Virus record (IMG/VR): IMGVR_UViG_3300033145_002303
Location: 1-43,820 of that record
Origin: a virus
Length of the DNA: 43,820 nucleotides
Strand: one strand, 5' to 3'
The position numbers were made by a program, and so were the translations under genes. Position 1 is the stretch's first letter. Each line of letters starts with the position of its first letter. This document shows positions 1-7,024 of this stretch, piece after piece. The notes below the pieces were generated by a model. That model ran no database searches and had not been told where the DNA came from. It was given only the letters and a program-made list of their open reading frames with translations.

Positions 1-3
1 TGA

Positions 4-112
4 GCGGCGGTAGCTCAATAGGCCAGAGCGGAGTTAGAACATGGATTCCCGCCAATGTGGCGTATTCAACCATGACTGGCTCAGGGTGCAGGTTCAAGTC
101 CTGTCCGCCGCT
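4..112 (+). tRNA. tRNA-like gene with a large insertion in the anticodon region (element f)
   Basis: A perfect 7-bp acceptor stem pairs 4-10 (GCGGCGG) with 105-111. It is followed by TA, a 4-bp D stem (13-16 with 26-29), a D loop containing GG, and a T arm at 88-104 (stem GCAGG/CCTGT, loop TTCAAGT). A 5-bp anticodon stem can pair 31-35 (GAGTT) with 78-82 (GGCTC), leaving a 5-nt variable loop AGGGT. The anticodon loop would then be 42 nt instead of 7. Inside it, 40-44 (CATGG) pairs with 70-74 (CCATG) and GCC pairs with GGC around 51-61. No U33 or clear anticodon is visible, so it may be an intron-containing, degenerate or repurposed tRNA. It is the last member of the array that fills the right end of the window. 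Confidence 0.5.
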
Positions 113-139
113 TTGAGACAACAGGAAAGGAATAGAGCC

Positions 140-316
140 ATGAAGACCATCAAACTCAGGTGTGATGACTCAGACTATCGAGCGATTCAACAGGCTATCT
201 TGGAGCGTGAGATACTGATGGGATTGCCCCGTGGTGGTGGCCCGATTAATAGGGGCAGTAATCATGAGGGTCATGTCATTGCTGGAATCTGTCGAGGATG
301 GCTAAGGCTTGTTTGA
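140..316 (+). CDS. hypothetical protein, 58 aa
   Basis: Short early gene just downstream of the tRNA-like element. The ATG at 140 is preceded by an AGGAAAGGA-like ribosome binding site. It encodes 58 residues beginning MKTIKLRCDD. I recognise no family; there is no transmembrane segment or zinc motif. The first half looks helical and the second half is rich in glycine, arginine and asparagine. An upstream in-frame ATG at 41 lies inside the tRNA-like element and is not a credible start. Confidence 0.6.
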   Translation: MKTIKLRCDDSDYRAIQQAILEREILMGLPRGGGPINRGSNHEGHVIAGICRGWLRLV

Positions 317-331
317 AGAGGAAGGAAGGTA

Positions 332-661
332 ATGTCCAGGAAGCAGAACCATAGGCCACACCTTTGGATAGGCTGGCACAAGAAGCGCCAGCGGTGGCAG
401 GTGATAGTGAGGCTGATGGGAAAGAGGATTTACATTGGTTCAACGAAAGATATTACAGATGCAGTTATTATGAGGAACGCTTGGCTTGGGAGGTTTGGTG
501 GCTTGGGGATGGCTTGGAGGAGAAGGAGGCAGAGGAAGGACAAGGTCTTGGAGTTTGAGCAGGGGGTGGCTGAGGCGGAAGTTTTTCAGGAGATGGCGAG
601 TCAGGAGGAAAGAGAGCTTTTAGGGACGTTGGATGAGCTCCTGCAGGGAGAGGGAGGGTGA
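332..661 (+). CDS. AP2-like DNA-binding domain protein, 109 aa
   Basis: Residues about 12-50 (IGWHKKRQRWQVIVRLMGK, then RIYIGSTKD) match the AP2/integrase-type three-strand DNA-binding fold. In phages that fold usually sits beside an HNH homing-endonuclease domain. Here no HNH catalytic motif follows; the rest is an arginine/lysine segment and an acidic glutamate-rich C-terminal half. It is probably a stand-alone DNA-binding protein or the remnant of a homing endonuclease. The start ATG at 332 follows a GAAGGAAGG ribosome binding site. The stop codon at 659-661 opens a 16-nt tandem duplication. Confidence 0.7.
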   Translation: MSRKQNHRPHLWIGWHKKRQRWQVIVRLMGKRIYIGSTKDITDAVIMRNAWLGRFGGLGMAWRRRRQRKDKVLEFEQGVAEAEVFQEMASQEERELLGTLDELLQGEGG

Positions 662-696
662 AGGGAAGGCTAAATGAAGGGAAGGCTAAATGAAGG
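659..696 (+). repeat. 16-nt tandem duplication at the AP2 gene stop
   Basis: The unit TGAAGGGAAGGCTAAA occurs at 659-674 and again exactly at 675-690, followed by a partial third copy from 691. The first copy begins with the TGA stop of the AP2-like gene. Each copy carries a GGAAGG Shine-Dalgarno-like core. Confidence 0.9.
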
Positions 697-907
697 GCAA
701 ACTAATGAAACAGCTCTCCCGCCGCGAGATTCGCTAGAGAGTGGAATGAAGCTAAGGCAACGAACAGTGGAGGCAAGTCAAATGAGATGAGAACTTTCAA
801 GGAAAGAGTCATCAAGAGTAAGTTCGTGAAATCCCATTTTGGGAGATGAGGTGACGGAAATGAGGCAACGGCGGTGAAGGCCGCCAAAAGGAGAAGGAGA
901 AGCAGTT
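697..907 (+). other. intergenic leader with micro-ORFs
   Basis: About 210 bases without a normal gene. The only plus-strand candidates are very short; the best is ATG 787 to TGA 849, encoding 20 residues rich in lysine and arginine (MRTFKERVIKSKF then VKSHFGR). GGAGGC lies about 20 bases upstream of it. A strong purine-rich ribosome binding site (AGGAGAAGGAGAAG) precedes the gene at 908. Longer minus-strand open frames here are shadows. I see no convincing terminator. Confidence 0.4.
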
Positions 908-1345
908 ATGAAGATGTTGGAAGGTGTGAAGATTACATCCCGTTTGGGGCAGAAGGGTGGACCAGCGAAGGTCGTTGGGGAAATCTCCATCGAGCAGTTC
1001 GAGACGATTGCGGAGGCCACGCAGTTCCTTGGTAGTGAGGAGGAAGTGCTGGGGCTGATTAACACGCAATACGCGACGAACATGAAGAACAAGGTGAGGG
1101 CCCTGGCAAACGTTACCATCAGCGACCGGAAGTTGCGGGAGATGGCGACGGATAGAGTTATCGGTGATAAGGATTGTTTGGAGGAGCTGATGACCACAGA
1201 CAATCCGACCGAGACGAAGGAGAGGCTCGTCACTGAGAAGATGGCGGAGATTCAGGCAGAGCTGGATGCGAAGAGGGCTCAGGCAGCAGAAGCAGTTGCA
1301 AAGGGCACCAAGGATGAGGATGAGGATGAGGATGAGGATGATTAG
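908..1345 (+). CDS. conserved phage hypothetical protein, 145 aa, acidic tail
   Basis: The ATG at 908 follows a strong AGGAGAAGGAG site. The protein is mostly charged and helical with no recognised catalytic motif. The segment around residues 40-65 (ATQFLGSEEEVLGLINTQYA) looks like a conserved phage core protein. The last residues alternate Asp and Glu (DEDEDEDEDD), encoded by about five copies of a GATGAG hexamer, an obvious slippage-prone microsatellite. Codon use differs from its neighbours, with more C-ending codons than the AGG/GAG-rich genes around it. Possibly a ssDNA- or transcription-associated acidic protein; function unknown. Confidence 0.7.
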   Translation: MKMLEGVKITSRLGQKGGPAKVVGEISIEQFETIAEATQFLGSEEEVLGLINTQYATNMKNKVRALANVTISDRKLREMATDRVIGDKDCLEELMTTDNPTETKERLVTEKMAEIQAELDAKRAQAAEAVAKGTKDEDEDEDEDD

Positions 1346-1353
1346 GGAGCAAA

Positions 1354-1438
1354 GCGCAGGTAAGGCTTTCATCTCGGCCACTCCGCCTGCGTGAGGCTCT
1401 CGGTAGGAGGGTCTGAGCAGAGCTTGGGCCCTCCTGCC
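1354..1438 (+). terminator. two tandem hairpins, possible terminator or leader
   Basis: Hairpin 1 pairs 1355-1360 (CGCAGG) with 1386-1391 (CCTGCG). Hairpin 2 pairs 1402-1411 (GGTAGGAGGG) with 1429-1438 (CCCTCCTGCC): ten pairs including one G-U, with a 17-nt loop. There is no U-tract after the second stem, so a Rho-independent terminator is not proven. It could instead be a processing or attenuation structure between the genes at 908 and 1488. Confidence 0.45.
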
Positions 1439-1487
1439 ATAGTTGGGGGAGGGGTTGGGTGGGAGAAGGAGAGGCAAAGGAGAGGCA

Positions 1488-1754
1488 ATGGACCATTGGA
1501 AGCTAGTGATGCACGTAGGAGTGAGGAAAGAGAGACCTAAGGGATGGATGGTCCAGTTAAGGGAAGGAAGGCTGGCGGCCAGGGCGTTGATTGTAGGGAG
1601 GAAGGGGAGAAAAGCGAAAAAGGGGAAGAAGAAGCGGCAAACAGCGAAGGAAAAGGAGGATGAGAAGTTCAGGAGAGCACTTCTAAGGCTAGGGGGAGAG
1701 AAGACAATTGCAAGGATGGGGTTAGGGACTGAGGTAAGAGGAGTTGAGGGATGA
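1488..1754 (+). CDS. highly basic small protein, 88 aa
   Basis: The start at 1488 (MDHWKLVMHVG) is chosen because it follows AGGAGAGGCA; an upstream in-frame start at 1443 has no such site. The middle (residues about 50-75) is a dense lysine/arginine block, so nucleic-acid binding is a fair inference. No family is recognised. Its stop overlaps the ATG of the next small membrane protein (ATGA). Confidence 0.6.
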   Translation: MDHWKLVMHVGVRKERPKGWMVQLREGRLAARALIVGRKGRKAKKGKKKRQTAKEKEDEKFRRALLRLGGEKTIARMGLGTEVRGVEG

Positions 1755-1846
1755 GTAGAATCTCGGCATTTATGTTGGTGATATTGGCAGCAATGCTTAT
1801 ACTTTGGTCGATTTTGTTGGTGCTTGAGTTGAAGAACCTTTTATAA
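1751..1846 (+). CDS. small single-pass membrane protein, 31 aa
   Basis: The ATG at 1751 overlaps the previous stop and follows GTTGAGGG. The 31-residue product (MSRISAFMLV, then ILAAMLILWSILLVLELKNLL) is almost entirely one hydrophobic helix with a short charged C-terminus. It has a good AGGAG site just after its stop for the next gene. Function unknown; such peptides sit in many phage early operons. Confidence 0.5.
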   Translation: MSRISAFMLVILAAMLILWSILLVLELKNLL

Positions 1847-1856
1847 GGAGAAGGTC

Positions 1857-2021
1857 ATGGACACTATCAAGGTTGAGGTTTGGCTAACAACGTCGTCACA
1901 TCCGGTGGTGCATGATGCGGAAGCAGTTTTCACGCAAGGGGCGCTGCTGTGTATTCGAGAAGCAGAGTGGCATGTTGATTATCCCTTGTGCCATGTTCAC
2001 AAGGTGGTATCAGAGAGATGA
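1857..2021 (+). CDS. hypothetical protein, 54 aa
   Basis: The ATG at 1857 is preceded by AAGGAGAAGG at ideal spacing. The 54-residue product (MDTIKVEVWL at the start, CHVHKVVSER at the end) is compact and mixed alpha/beta in look, with two cysteines and four histidines. It overlaps the next gene by ATGA. A longer open frame from 1912 in another frame is a shadow: this frame and the next both have proper ribosome binding sites and tile the region. Confidence 0.6.
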   Translation: MDTIKVEVWLTTSSHPVVHDAEAVFTQGALLCIREAEWHVDYPLCHVHKVVSER

Positions 2022-2161
2022 AGTATGGACTTTATGGAATCATCGTAGGGTGCTTTTTGGTGGCGGGAGTGCTAGATCTTTGGGCCTGTCAGTGGAAACT
2101 TGGCATTCTTGCGTTGCTGTTTGGAATGATGAACGGGCTAATTTTCTTTTGGAGAGAGTGA
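2018..2161 (+). CDS. small membrane protein, 47 aa, two hydrophobic segments
   Basis: Starts at the ATGA overlap with the previous gene; the SD-like sequence is CAGAGAG. Residues 4-22 and 28-44 are hydrophobic and could form a two-helix hairpin in the inner membrane. It ends in a charged WRE. No family is recognised. It sits directly before the radical SAM gene, with 1 base between stop and next ATG. Confidence 0.55.
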   Translation: MKYGLYGIIVGCFLVAGVLDLWACQWKLGILALLFGMMNGLIFFWRE

Positions 2162-2162
2162 G

Positions 2163-3029
2163 ATGAAGCAAAAGAGGGAAGGAGAGCTTGTGGTGCCAGT
2201 AGCTTGTCCCAGCTGTGGTGAGAAGTACAGCCTGCAGTGGAATGGAGGGCAGGAGCTACTGTGCACGGAGTGTCTAAAGACATTCCAGCTTGGCGGTTAT
2301 CTGACAAACTCCTATAAGGAAAATCCTAAGACGAAGGGGAGTGGAATAGTTTGTGTCATTCCACAGAAAGGTCGGTGCCCACACGAGTGCAAGGATTGTT
2401 TCTTCCAGGGAGGGCGTTCCTATCTGGAACCTCTTGAGGAGAATACCCCTAATATGTGTAGTGTGGAGGAGGCGGAAGGGAGGGTAGTGCGGATCAATGA
2501 TGGAAATGATAGCTCGAATGACGTTGCGTTGGTGATGGCGGCATGTGAGAAGTACAAGATGAAGTTCTATAACACAAGTTCGTCAAGGTGTCTAAATCTT
2601 TTCAATGCTCCAGTAGTATTGACTGTGAATCCAGGAACAACGACGGATGTGCAGTCTACGTTATTACTCAAGATTCCAAAGAACTTGATGTTTGTACGAG
2701 TAAGGGTGAATACCTGGAATCGGCATGTGGTGAAGGCAACAGTCGAGCATTATGCAAGGTATGGGGTGCCGGTTGTGTTTACCTTCATGGCATATTTGAA
2801 CGAGGAGTCGATTCCACTGAGGTATAGGTGTGATTATGAACTCAGGAAGAGGACACTTAATAACTATTGGGCTATTAAGGGGATAGTGTGGGAGGAGTAC
2901 ATGCAGGAGTTCAAGTCCTGTGAGTGGGTTCATAGCTGTGGGGAGAGTAGGACAGGGACTATTAGTTGTAGAACTTGTGGGAATTGTCTCCGAGAGTACT
3001 TCGCTACGATGGAAAGGATGAGAGGATGA
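2163..3029 (+). CDS. radical SAM protein with zinc-ribbon N-terminus, 288 aa
   Basis: The N-terminus carries a zinc ribbon (CPSCGEKYSL, then CTECLKTF; residues about 15-40). A radical SAM cluster motif CPHECKDCFF lies near residues 76-85, whose three cysteines (CxxxCxxC) would bind a 4Fe-4S cluster and S-adenosylmethionine. The C-terminus has another cysteine group (CGESRTGTISCRTCGNC), which may hold an auxiliary cluster or zinc. Length and layout fit stand-alone phage radical SAM enzymes of unknown substrate. Nucleotide, tRNA or protein modification are all possible; no QueE-type context (QueC/QueD/FolE) is present. Expressed in a tight early operon, with ATGA overlap to the next gene. Confidence 0.8.
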   Translation: MKQKREGELVVPVACPSCGEKYSLQWNGGQELLCTECLKTFQLGGYLTNSYKENPKTKGSGIVCVIPQKGRCPHECKDCFFQGGRSYLEPLEENTPNMCSVEEAEGRVVRINDGNDSSNDVALVMAACEKYKMKFYNTSSSRCLNLFNAPVVLTVNPGTTTDVQSTLLLKIPKNLMFVRVRVNTWNRHVVKATVEHYARYGVPVVFTFMAYLNEESIPLRYRCDYELRKRTLNNYWAIKGIVWEEYMQEFKSCEWVHSCGESRTGTISCRTCGNCLREYFATMERMRG

Positions 3030-3418
3030 GAAAAGGACCGGCAGAGGGGCTGGGACAGCGACTGAGCAGGTTGGAAATGTGTGTGGGGAGTCTATTGCCT
3101 GAGGCGGAGGAAGGTGAAAATATGAACTTCCTGACTGAGGAGACCGAGAAGGCCATCAACGACGTTCTGGCCGAGCGAGCACGGCAGCGGAAGCTAACGT
3201 TCGATGGTGTTTCGTGCGATGAGTTCGACAAAGAGAACTCACAGAATGATTGGGTAGCCTACATTACAAGCTATGCTGGGAGGGCTTCTCAAGAAGTGAA
3301 GCGTAACGAAGAGGAAGGTCAAGAGTTTCGAGAGTGCATGGTCAAGGTCGCAGCGTTAGCGATTGCTGCAGTAGAGGCTTATGATAAGGGCTATTGTCCA
3401 GGAGCAGCAACGGGATGA
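3026..3418 (+). CDS. conserved phage hypothetical protein, 130 aa
   Basis: The ATG at 3026 overlaps the radical SAM stop; a second start at 3122 (MNFLTEETEK) has a better ribosome binding site (GGAGGAAGGTG) and may be the real one, giving 98 residues. The core (residues about 45-120) reads as a helical phage protein with NDWVAYITSYAGRA, then MVKVAALAIAAVEAYD. I recall this pattern in small phage proteins near nucleotide-metabolism genes, but cannot give a function. Its end overlaps the start of the fusion gene at 3381 by 38 bases. Confidence 0.6.
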   Translation: MRKGPAEGLGQRLSRLEMCVGSLLPEAEEGENMNFLTEETEKAINDVLAERARQRKLTFDGVSCDEFDKENSQNDWVAYITSYAGRASQEVKRNEEEGQEFRECMVKVAALAIAAVEAYDKGYCPGAATG

Positions 3419-4445
3419 GGCTATCAAGGCTTCTACCACTGTTACTATTGCCCTCAATGGCCCTAGCCGTGGTGGTGAAGCGAGGGAGGATGAGATTGTG
3501 GTGCATGGCCATGTAGCACGTGCGATTGCTGAGGAAGTCGAAGCTATTGCACTGAAGGACGATAAGGTTGCGGAGGTGACTGGGGCCACTAAAAGTAGCG
3601 GCGCTGGAAAAGGACGGCTCGACCTGCTGCCTCCTTGGGCTATCATTCGCTTGGCAAAGCATTATCAGGAAGGAACCGTCGGTCCTCACGCTTATCCAGC
3701 AAGGGATTGGGAGAAGGGTATCAGGATTAGCAGGTACGTGGATTCAGCCCTCAGACACCTTCTACAAGGGTGGGGAGGGTTAGGGAGGGGCGAGCCTCAT
3801 TTTGTTGCGGCCTTCTGGAATCTCTGTTGCCTTGTGGAGACGTTGCATAGGGTTGAGATAGGAGTGCTGCCGAAGGAACTGGATGATAGGGTGGTGCTTG
3901 AGAAGGAGCAAGAGATGGAAGAGCAAGGGATAGAAGAGGCACGGAAAGAAACGTTCGAGGCGTCCGACGACGAGGTGGAGCGCATGTGGAAGAGGGTTCG
4001 TGGGGTAGCGAGGGCGATGATTGGGGATTATCACTTAGCAGAGGAAATGACGGCGGAGGTGACCCTGAAGCTCATCGAAAAGAGGACGAGAGAGGGGGAG
4101 CTCAGCTTCATTATGCTAAAGCACATGATGATAGATGCCCTCAGAAAGTACCGCCGTAGGGAAATGCAGTCGTTGGAGGGAGATGTGGCAGAGCCGATTA
4201 GGAATGATGCCGCTGTGAAGGCAAAAGAAAAGGTGGCGGAGTTGATGGAGGGGGCGAACTTGACGGCCTTGGAGGGTAAGGTCATTTATGAGCTTTACTA
4301 TCTGGGTTTGCCACTCATAAAGGCGGCACTTAAGACGGGTCTTGGAGTAGATAAGGTTCGAGCGTTGAAGCAGTCGTCGTTGGAGAAACTAGCGAACGCG
4401 GAATGGAGAAGGCAGGTAGCGGAAGAAGAGGAAAGTGATGATTAA
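3381..4445 (+). CDS. dATP/dGTP pyrophosphohydrolase-like (DUF5664) domain fused to sigma-factor-like domain, 354 aa
   Basis: Residues about 78-170 (DLLPPWAIIRLAKHY, ARDWEKGI, SRYVDSALRHLLQGW, HFVAAFWNLCCLVE) match the phage DUF5664 / dATP-dGTP diphosphohydrolase N-terminal family. Residues about 196-262 (VRGVARAMIGDYHLAEEM, then LKHMMIDALRKYRRRE) resemble sigma-70 region 2. Residues about 296-338 (LEGKVIYELYYLGLPLIKAA onward) resemble region 4 with its helix-turn-helix. The two halves are joined by a glutamate-rich linker in one uninterrupted frame. Inferred role: dNTP pool control plus redirection of host RNA polymerase, or a DNA-binding pyrophosphohydrolase. The start at 3381 follows GAGG but is only moderately supported; residues 1-75 are poorly conserved in look. 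Confidence 0.7.
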   Translation: MIRAIVQEQQRDEAIKASTTVTIALNGPSRGGEAREDEIVVHGHVARAIAEEVEAIALKDDKVAEVTGATKSSGAGKGRLDLLPPWAIIRLAKHYQEGTVGPHAYPARDWEKGIRISRYVDSALRHLLQGWGGLGRGEPHFVAAFWNLCCLVETLHRVEIGVLPKELDDRVVLEKEQEMEEQGIEEARKETFEASDDEVERMWKRVRGVARAMIGDYHLAEEMTAEVTLKLIEKRTREGELSFIMLKHMMIDALRKYRRREMQSLEGDVAEPIRNDAAVKAKEKVAELMEGANLTALEGKVIYELYYLGLPLIKAALKTGLGVDKVRALKQSSLEKLANAEWRRQVAEEEESDD

Positions 4446-5742
4446 GAGTGATAGGATAAGGGAGTTGCTGTTGCAGGGCCTCTCATTGAGGAAGGTACAG
4501 GCAGTAATGGAAAAGGAGGGAACGCCTACAAGTCTTGGTAATATCTCAAAGGTGAAGAAGGCTATGTTGGGAAAAGGCATCGTGGTGGAGGGAAAGCCAA
4601 AGAAGGATGGCGAGACTTTCGAGAGGACAGGAGGGAAGGGAGGGAGAGAGCAGTCGCTGAAGTTTATTGGAAGTAGGGTTAGGACGGTGGAGGACGCCCT
4701 CGAGAAGGCGGAAATTGACGTTAGGTTATGGGACGTTGAGAGGTTCAAAGTCAACTCTTGGGAGGTAGCATCAAAAGACCCTAGTGGAAAGGTTACGACG
4801 ACTCCGTTGTGGCAGGTATGTGTTTGGCTCAGGAGGAAGGCAGAGGACATTTTGCAGTTGGAGGTAGTGGCAGAGAGGACCATTGAGCAGATGAAGGTCT
4901 ACGCTCCTAAGACGTTCAAGATTTTGGAGAGGGCTCCGATGAAGGCAACTGGACGGATGTTGGAGCTGGACCTTTTCGATGTCCATCTTGGGCTCCTTAG
5001 TTGGGCAGCAGAAACAGGCGTGAACTACGATACGGAGATTGCGGAGAGTAGGTATATGAGGCTATTGAAGCAGCTGTTGGTAGTCGCAGGGCCAGGAGCT
5101 GCAGAGGTGGCGTTGTTGGTAGCAGGGAACGATTTTTTACAGGTTGATACGGAAAGGGCTACGACGACGCAGGAGACGGCGGTTGATGTGGATACGAGGG
5201 CCACGAGGGTTTTCGAGAGAGGGAAGTGGTTGATGGTGAGTGCCATAGACCTTTTGCTCCAGCAGGTAGGGAGGGTGGTAGTGCCGATAGTGCCGGGAAA
5301 TCATGATAGATTCAGCATGCTGCACCTAGGCCACGTGTTAGCAGCGTGGTATAGGCATGCTGGAGGGAAGGTTCAGATAGACTTTTCGCCGAAGTTGAGG
5401 AAGTATGTGGAATGGGGGCAATGCTTGTTAGGCTTCACACATGGGAGTGAGGAGAAGAAGGAGCGCTTGCCGATGATAATGGCACATGAGCAGAAGCAGG
5501 CATGGGCAAGGACGAAGTACAGGACATGGAGGATAGGGCATAAACACTCACCGAGGGCACTTTTGTTGAAGGTAGGGGACACATTGGATGGCGTGTGGGT
5601 GAAGCAATGTGCGGCGCTTACATCCAGGGATGCCTGGACTACAAAGAAAGGCTTAGGTGCGATGGGAAGTGCACCAGGAGCGTCGGCTACAGTCTGGGAC
5701 AAGGAGTTAGGAAGTATTGCGGAATATACGCTGAGTGTTTGA
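4438..5742 (+). CDS. HTH plus calcineurin-like metallophosphoesterase, 434 aa
   Basis: N-terminal residues 1-45 form a helix-turn-helix-like segment (RIRELLLQGLSLRKVQAVM). A metallophosphoesterase domain follows with its metal ligands in order: D181 and H183 (LFDVHLG), N231-D232 (GND), GNHD with H289, THGSEE around 335, and GHKH with H368/H370. It probably cleaves phosphodiester or phosphomonoester bonds; phage relatives lie in replication regions. The start is ATG 4438 after GAAGAGGAAAG; a GTG three bases earlier is also possible. It overlaps the sigma-fusion stop by 8 bases, so the two are probably translationally coupled. Confidence 0.8.
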   Translation: MIKSDRIRELLLQGLSLRKVQAVMEKEGTPTSLGNISKVKKAMLGKGIVVEGKPKKDGETFERTGGKGGREQSLKFIGSRVRTVEDALEKAEIDVRLWDVERFKVNSWEVASKDPSGKVTTTPLWQVCVWLRRKAEDILQLEVVAERTIEQMKVYAPKTFKILERAPMKATGRMLELDLFDVHLGLLSWAAETGVNYDTEIAESRYMRLLKQLLVVAGPGAAEVALLVAGNDFLQVDTERATTTQETAVDVDTRATRVFERGKWLMVSAIDLLLQQVGRVVVPIVPGNHDRFSMLHLGHVLAAWYRHAGGKVQIDFSPKLRKYVEWGQCLLGFTHGSEEKKERLPMIMAHEQKQAWARTKYRTWRIGHKHSPRALLLKVGDTLDGVWVKQCAALTSRDAWTTKKGLGAMGSAPGASATVWDKELGSIAEYTLSV

Positions 5743-5775
5743 AGGAGCAAAAGAGAACTTTTAAGGAGTGAAACT

Positions 5776-6720
5776 ATGGAGGCGGGTAAAGTTGAGGTAA
5801 GGGAAAAAGACCATCGGAGCGTGTCCTCCATGTGTGACTTTGCGAGGTGTCCAAGGAGGCATTGCTGGAAGCATCAGTTGAGGCTCTCGAAACCTTCGCC
5901 GCAGCGGGACCTGGCGATGCTTTTTGGGAGTGCTATTCATGCAGCGATTCCTTTCACATTCACGCGCGAGTTAGGGAAGGCTGCGGAGGCTTTTAATGAG
6001 ATTTGGAAAGATGGGGATGAATGGGATGACCCGAAGCGAAACTCAAGGGTTGCGAAGAACATTCTACTGGACCTTTTAGGTGTCTACGGAGCAGCTTCCT
6101 TCCCTTATGAAGTTCAGGTGCCTGAGGTAAAGGCAGGCGTTGTTAAGGGAGTAGGCCCTCATGAAATCGAGTTCGACATTGATGTTGGCTTTGAGAGTGG
6201 CAAGACGTTGATGGGTAGGATTGATGCGATGTGGAGGGAGAAGAAAGGTGGAGGGCTCTGGTTGGTGGAGTATAAAACGGCGACTCAGCTGTGGGGAACC
6301 TTTCCACAGATGTTCGTCATGGCACCACAGCCAGAGACATATGCACTTGCGATGAAGATTGCAGGATATGAGGTAGTAGGGGTGTTGGTGGAGGGCATTC
6401 TCGTGGCAAAGACGAGGGTAGAGAGAGTTTCAGTGCCACTCATCCTGGGAGATGAGGACCTTGAGGATTGCCTTACCTGGTGGAAGGCGAAGGATGCAGA
6501 GTTGCTGGAGCTGGAGCGCAACACGATGGACCCCATGGACTGGCCGATGGAACGAGCCATGTGCGCACCTTATGCGTGCTTCGGGCTGCAAGGATGGCCG
6601 TGTGAGTATCAGCCACTTTGTCAGGCGAGGGGAGAGTGGGAGGGGCTGGTGGGGATGTATGAGGTAACGCCTGATAGGCCAAGGGGAGGAGAGGAGGTGA
6701 GGGCTGATGAGTCAGCATGA
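5776..6720 (+). CDS. PD-(D/E)XK nuclease, Cas4/RecB-like, 314 aa
   Basis: The core motif GRIDAMWREKKGGGLWLVEY followed by KTAT gives the D-x(n)-E-x-K arrangement of the PD-(D/E)XK superfamily (around residues 152-173). Cysteines flank it: C20, C25 and C30 at the N-terminus and a C-terminal group (CAPYACFG, CEYQPLCQ), as in Cas4/AddB-like nucleases that hold a 4Fe-4S cluster. Likely a 5'-3' exonuclease making ssDNA ends for the Sak4/DUF669 recombination pair downstream. Start ATG 5776 after AAGGAGTGAAACT. It overlaps the ArsR gene by 14 bases. Confidence 0.8.
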   Translation: MEAGKVEVREKDHRSVSSMCDFARCPRRHCWKHQLRLSKPSPQRDLAMLFGSAIHAAIPFTFTRELGKAAEAFNEIWKDGDEWDDPKRNSRVAKNILLDLLGVYGAASFPYEVQVPEVKAGVVKGVGPHEIEFDIDVGFESGKTLMGRIDAMWREKKGGGLWLVEYKTATQLWGTFPQMFVMAPQPETYALAMKIAGYEVVGVLVEGILVAKTRVERVSVPLILGDEDLEDCLTWWKAKDAELLELERNTMDPMDWPMERAMCAPYACFGLQGWPCEYQPLCQARGEWEGLVGMYEVTPDRPRGGEEVRADESA

Positions 6721-7024
6721 AGCATTGGTGGAGAAGTTGTTGAGCCTTAGCCAAGCACTAGGAGCGAAGGCAAGGGTAAGGATATTGCTCTGGCTCTGGA
6801 ATGAGGAAGGGACAGGTCAATTGACAATGACTGAGCTAGCGGAAAATCTAGATATGAGTCTCGGAAGCGTTAGCCACCATGTAGGCATCTTGAAGGCCGC
6901 TGGCCATGTGAAGGTTGAGGAGGTAGGAAGGCTTCGGTATGTAAAGCTTGGAGACATCAACTGGGTTTTGGGGAAGATTTTAGAGAGTTTCGAGGGAGAG
7001 GAGAATGACGATGAAGCTAGCTGA
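6707..7024 (+). CDS. ArsR-like winged-helix transcription regulator, 105 aa
   Basis: Residues about 15-80 (KARVRILLWLWNE, then LTMTELAENLDMSLGSVSHH, VGILKAAGHVKVEEVGR) are a classic ArsR/SmtB winged helix with the DNA-reading helix at LGSVSHHVGIL. No CxC metal-sensing motif is seen, so it is probably not a metal sensor. The start at 6707 has a strong GGAGGTGAGG site. It sits between the nuclease and the Sak4-like ATPase with overlaps at both ends, suggesting co-translation and possible autoregulation of the operon. Confidence 0.8.
   Translation: MSQHEALVEKLLSLSQALGAKARVRILLWLWNEEGTGQLTMTELAENLDMSLGSVSHHVGILKAAGHVKVEEVGRLRYVKLGDINWVLGKILESFEGEENDDEAS

Noticed and set aside
1912-2166. An 84-codon frame on the plus strand
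   Set aside because: Two smaller frames (1857-2021 and 2018-2161) with good ribosome binding sites and an ATGA overlap explain the region better.
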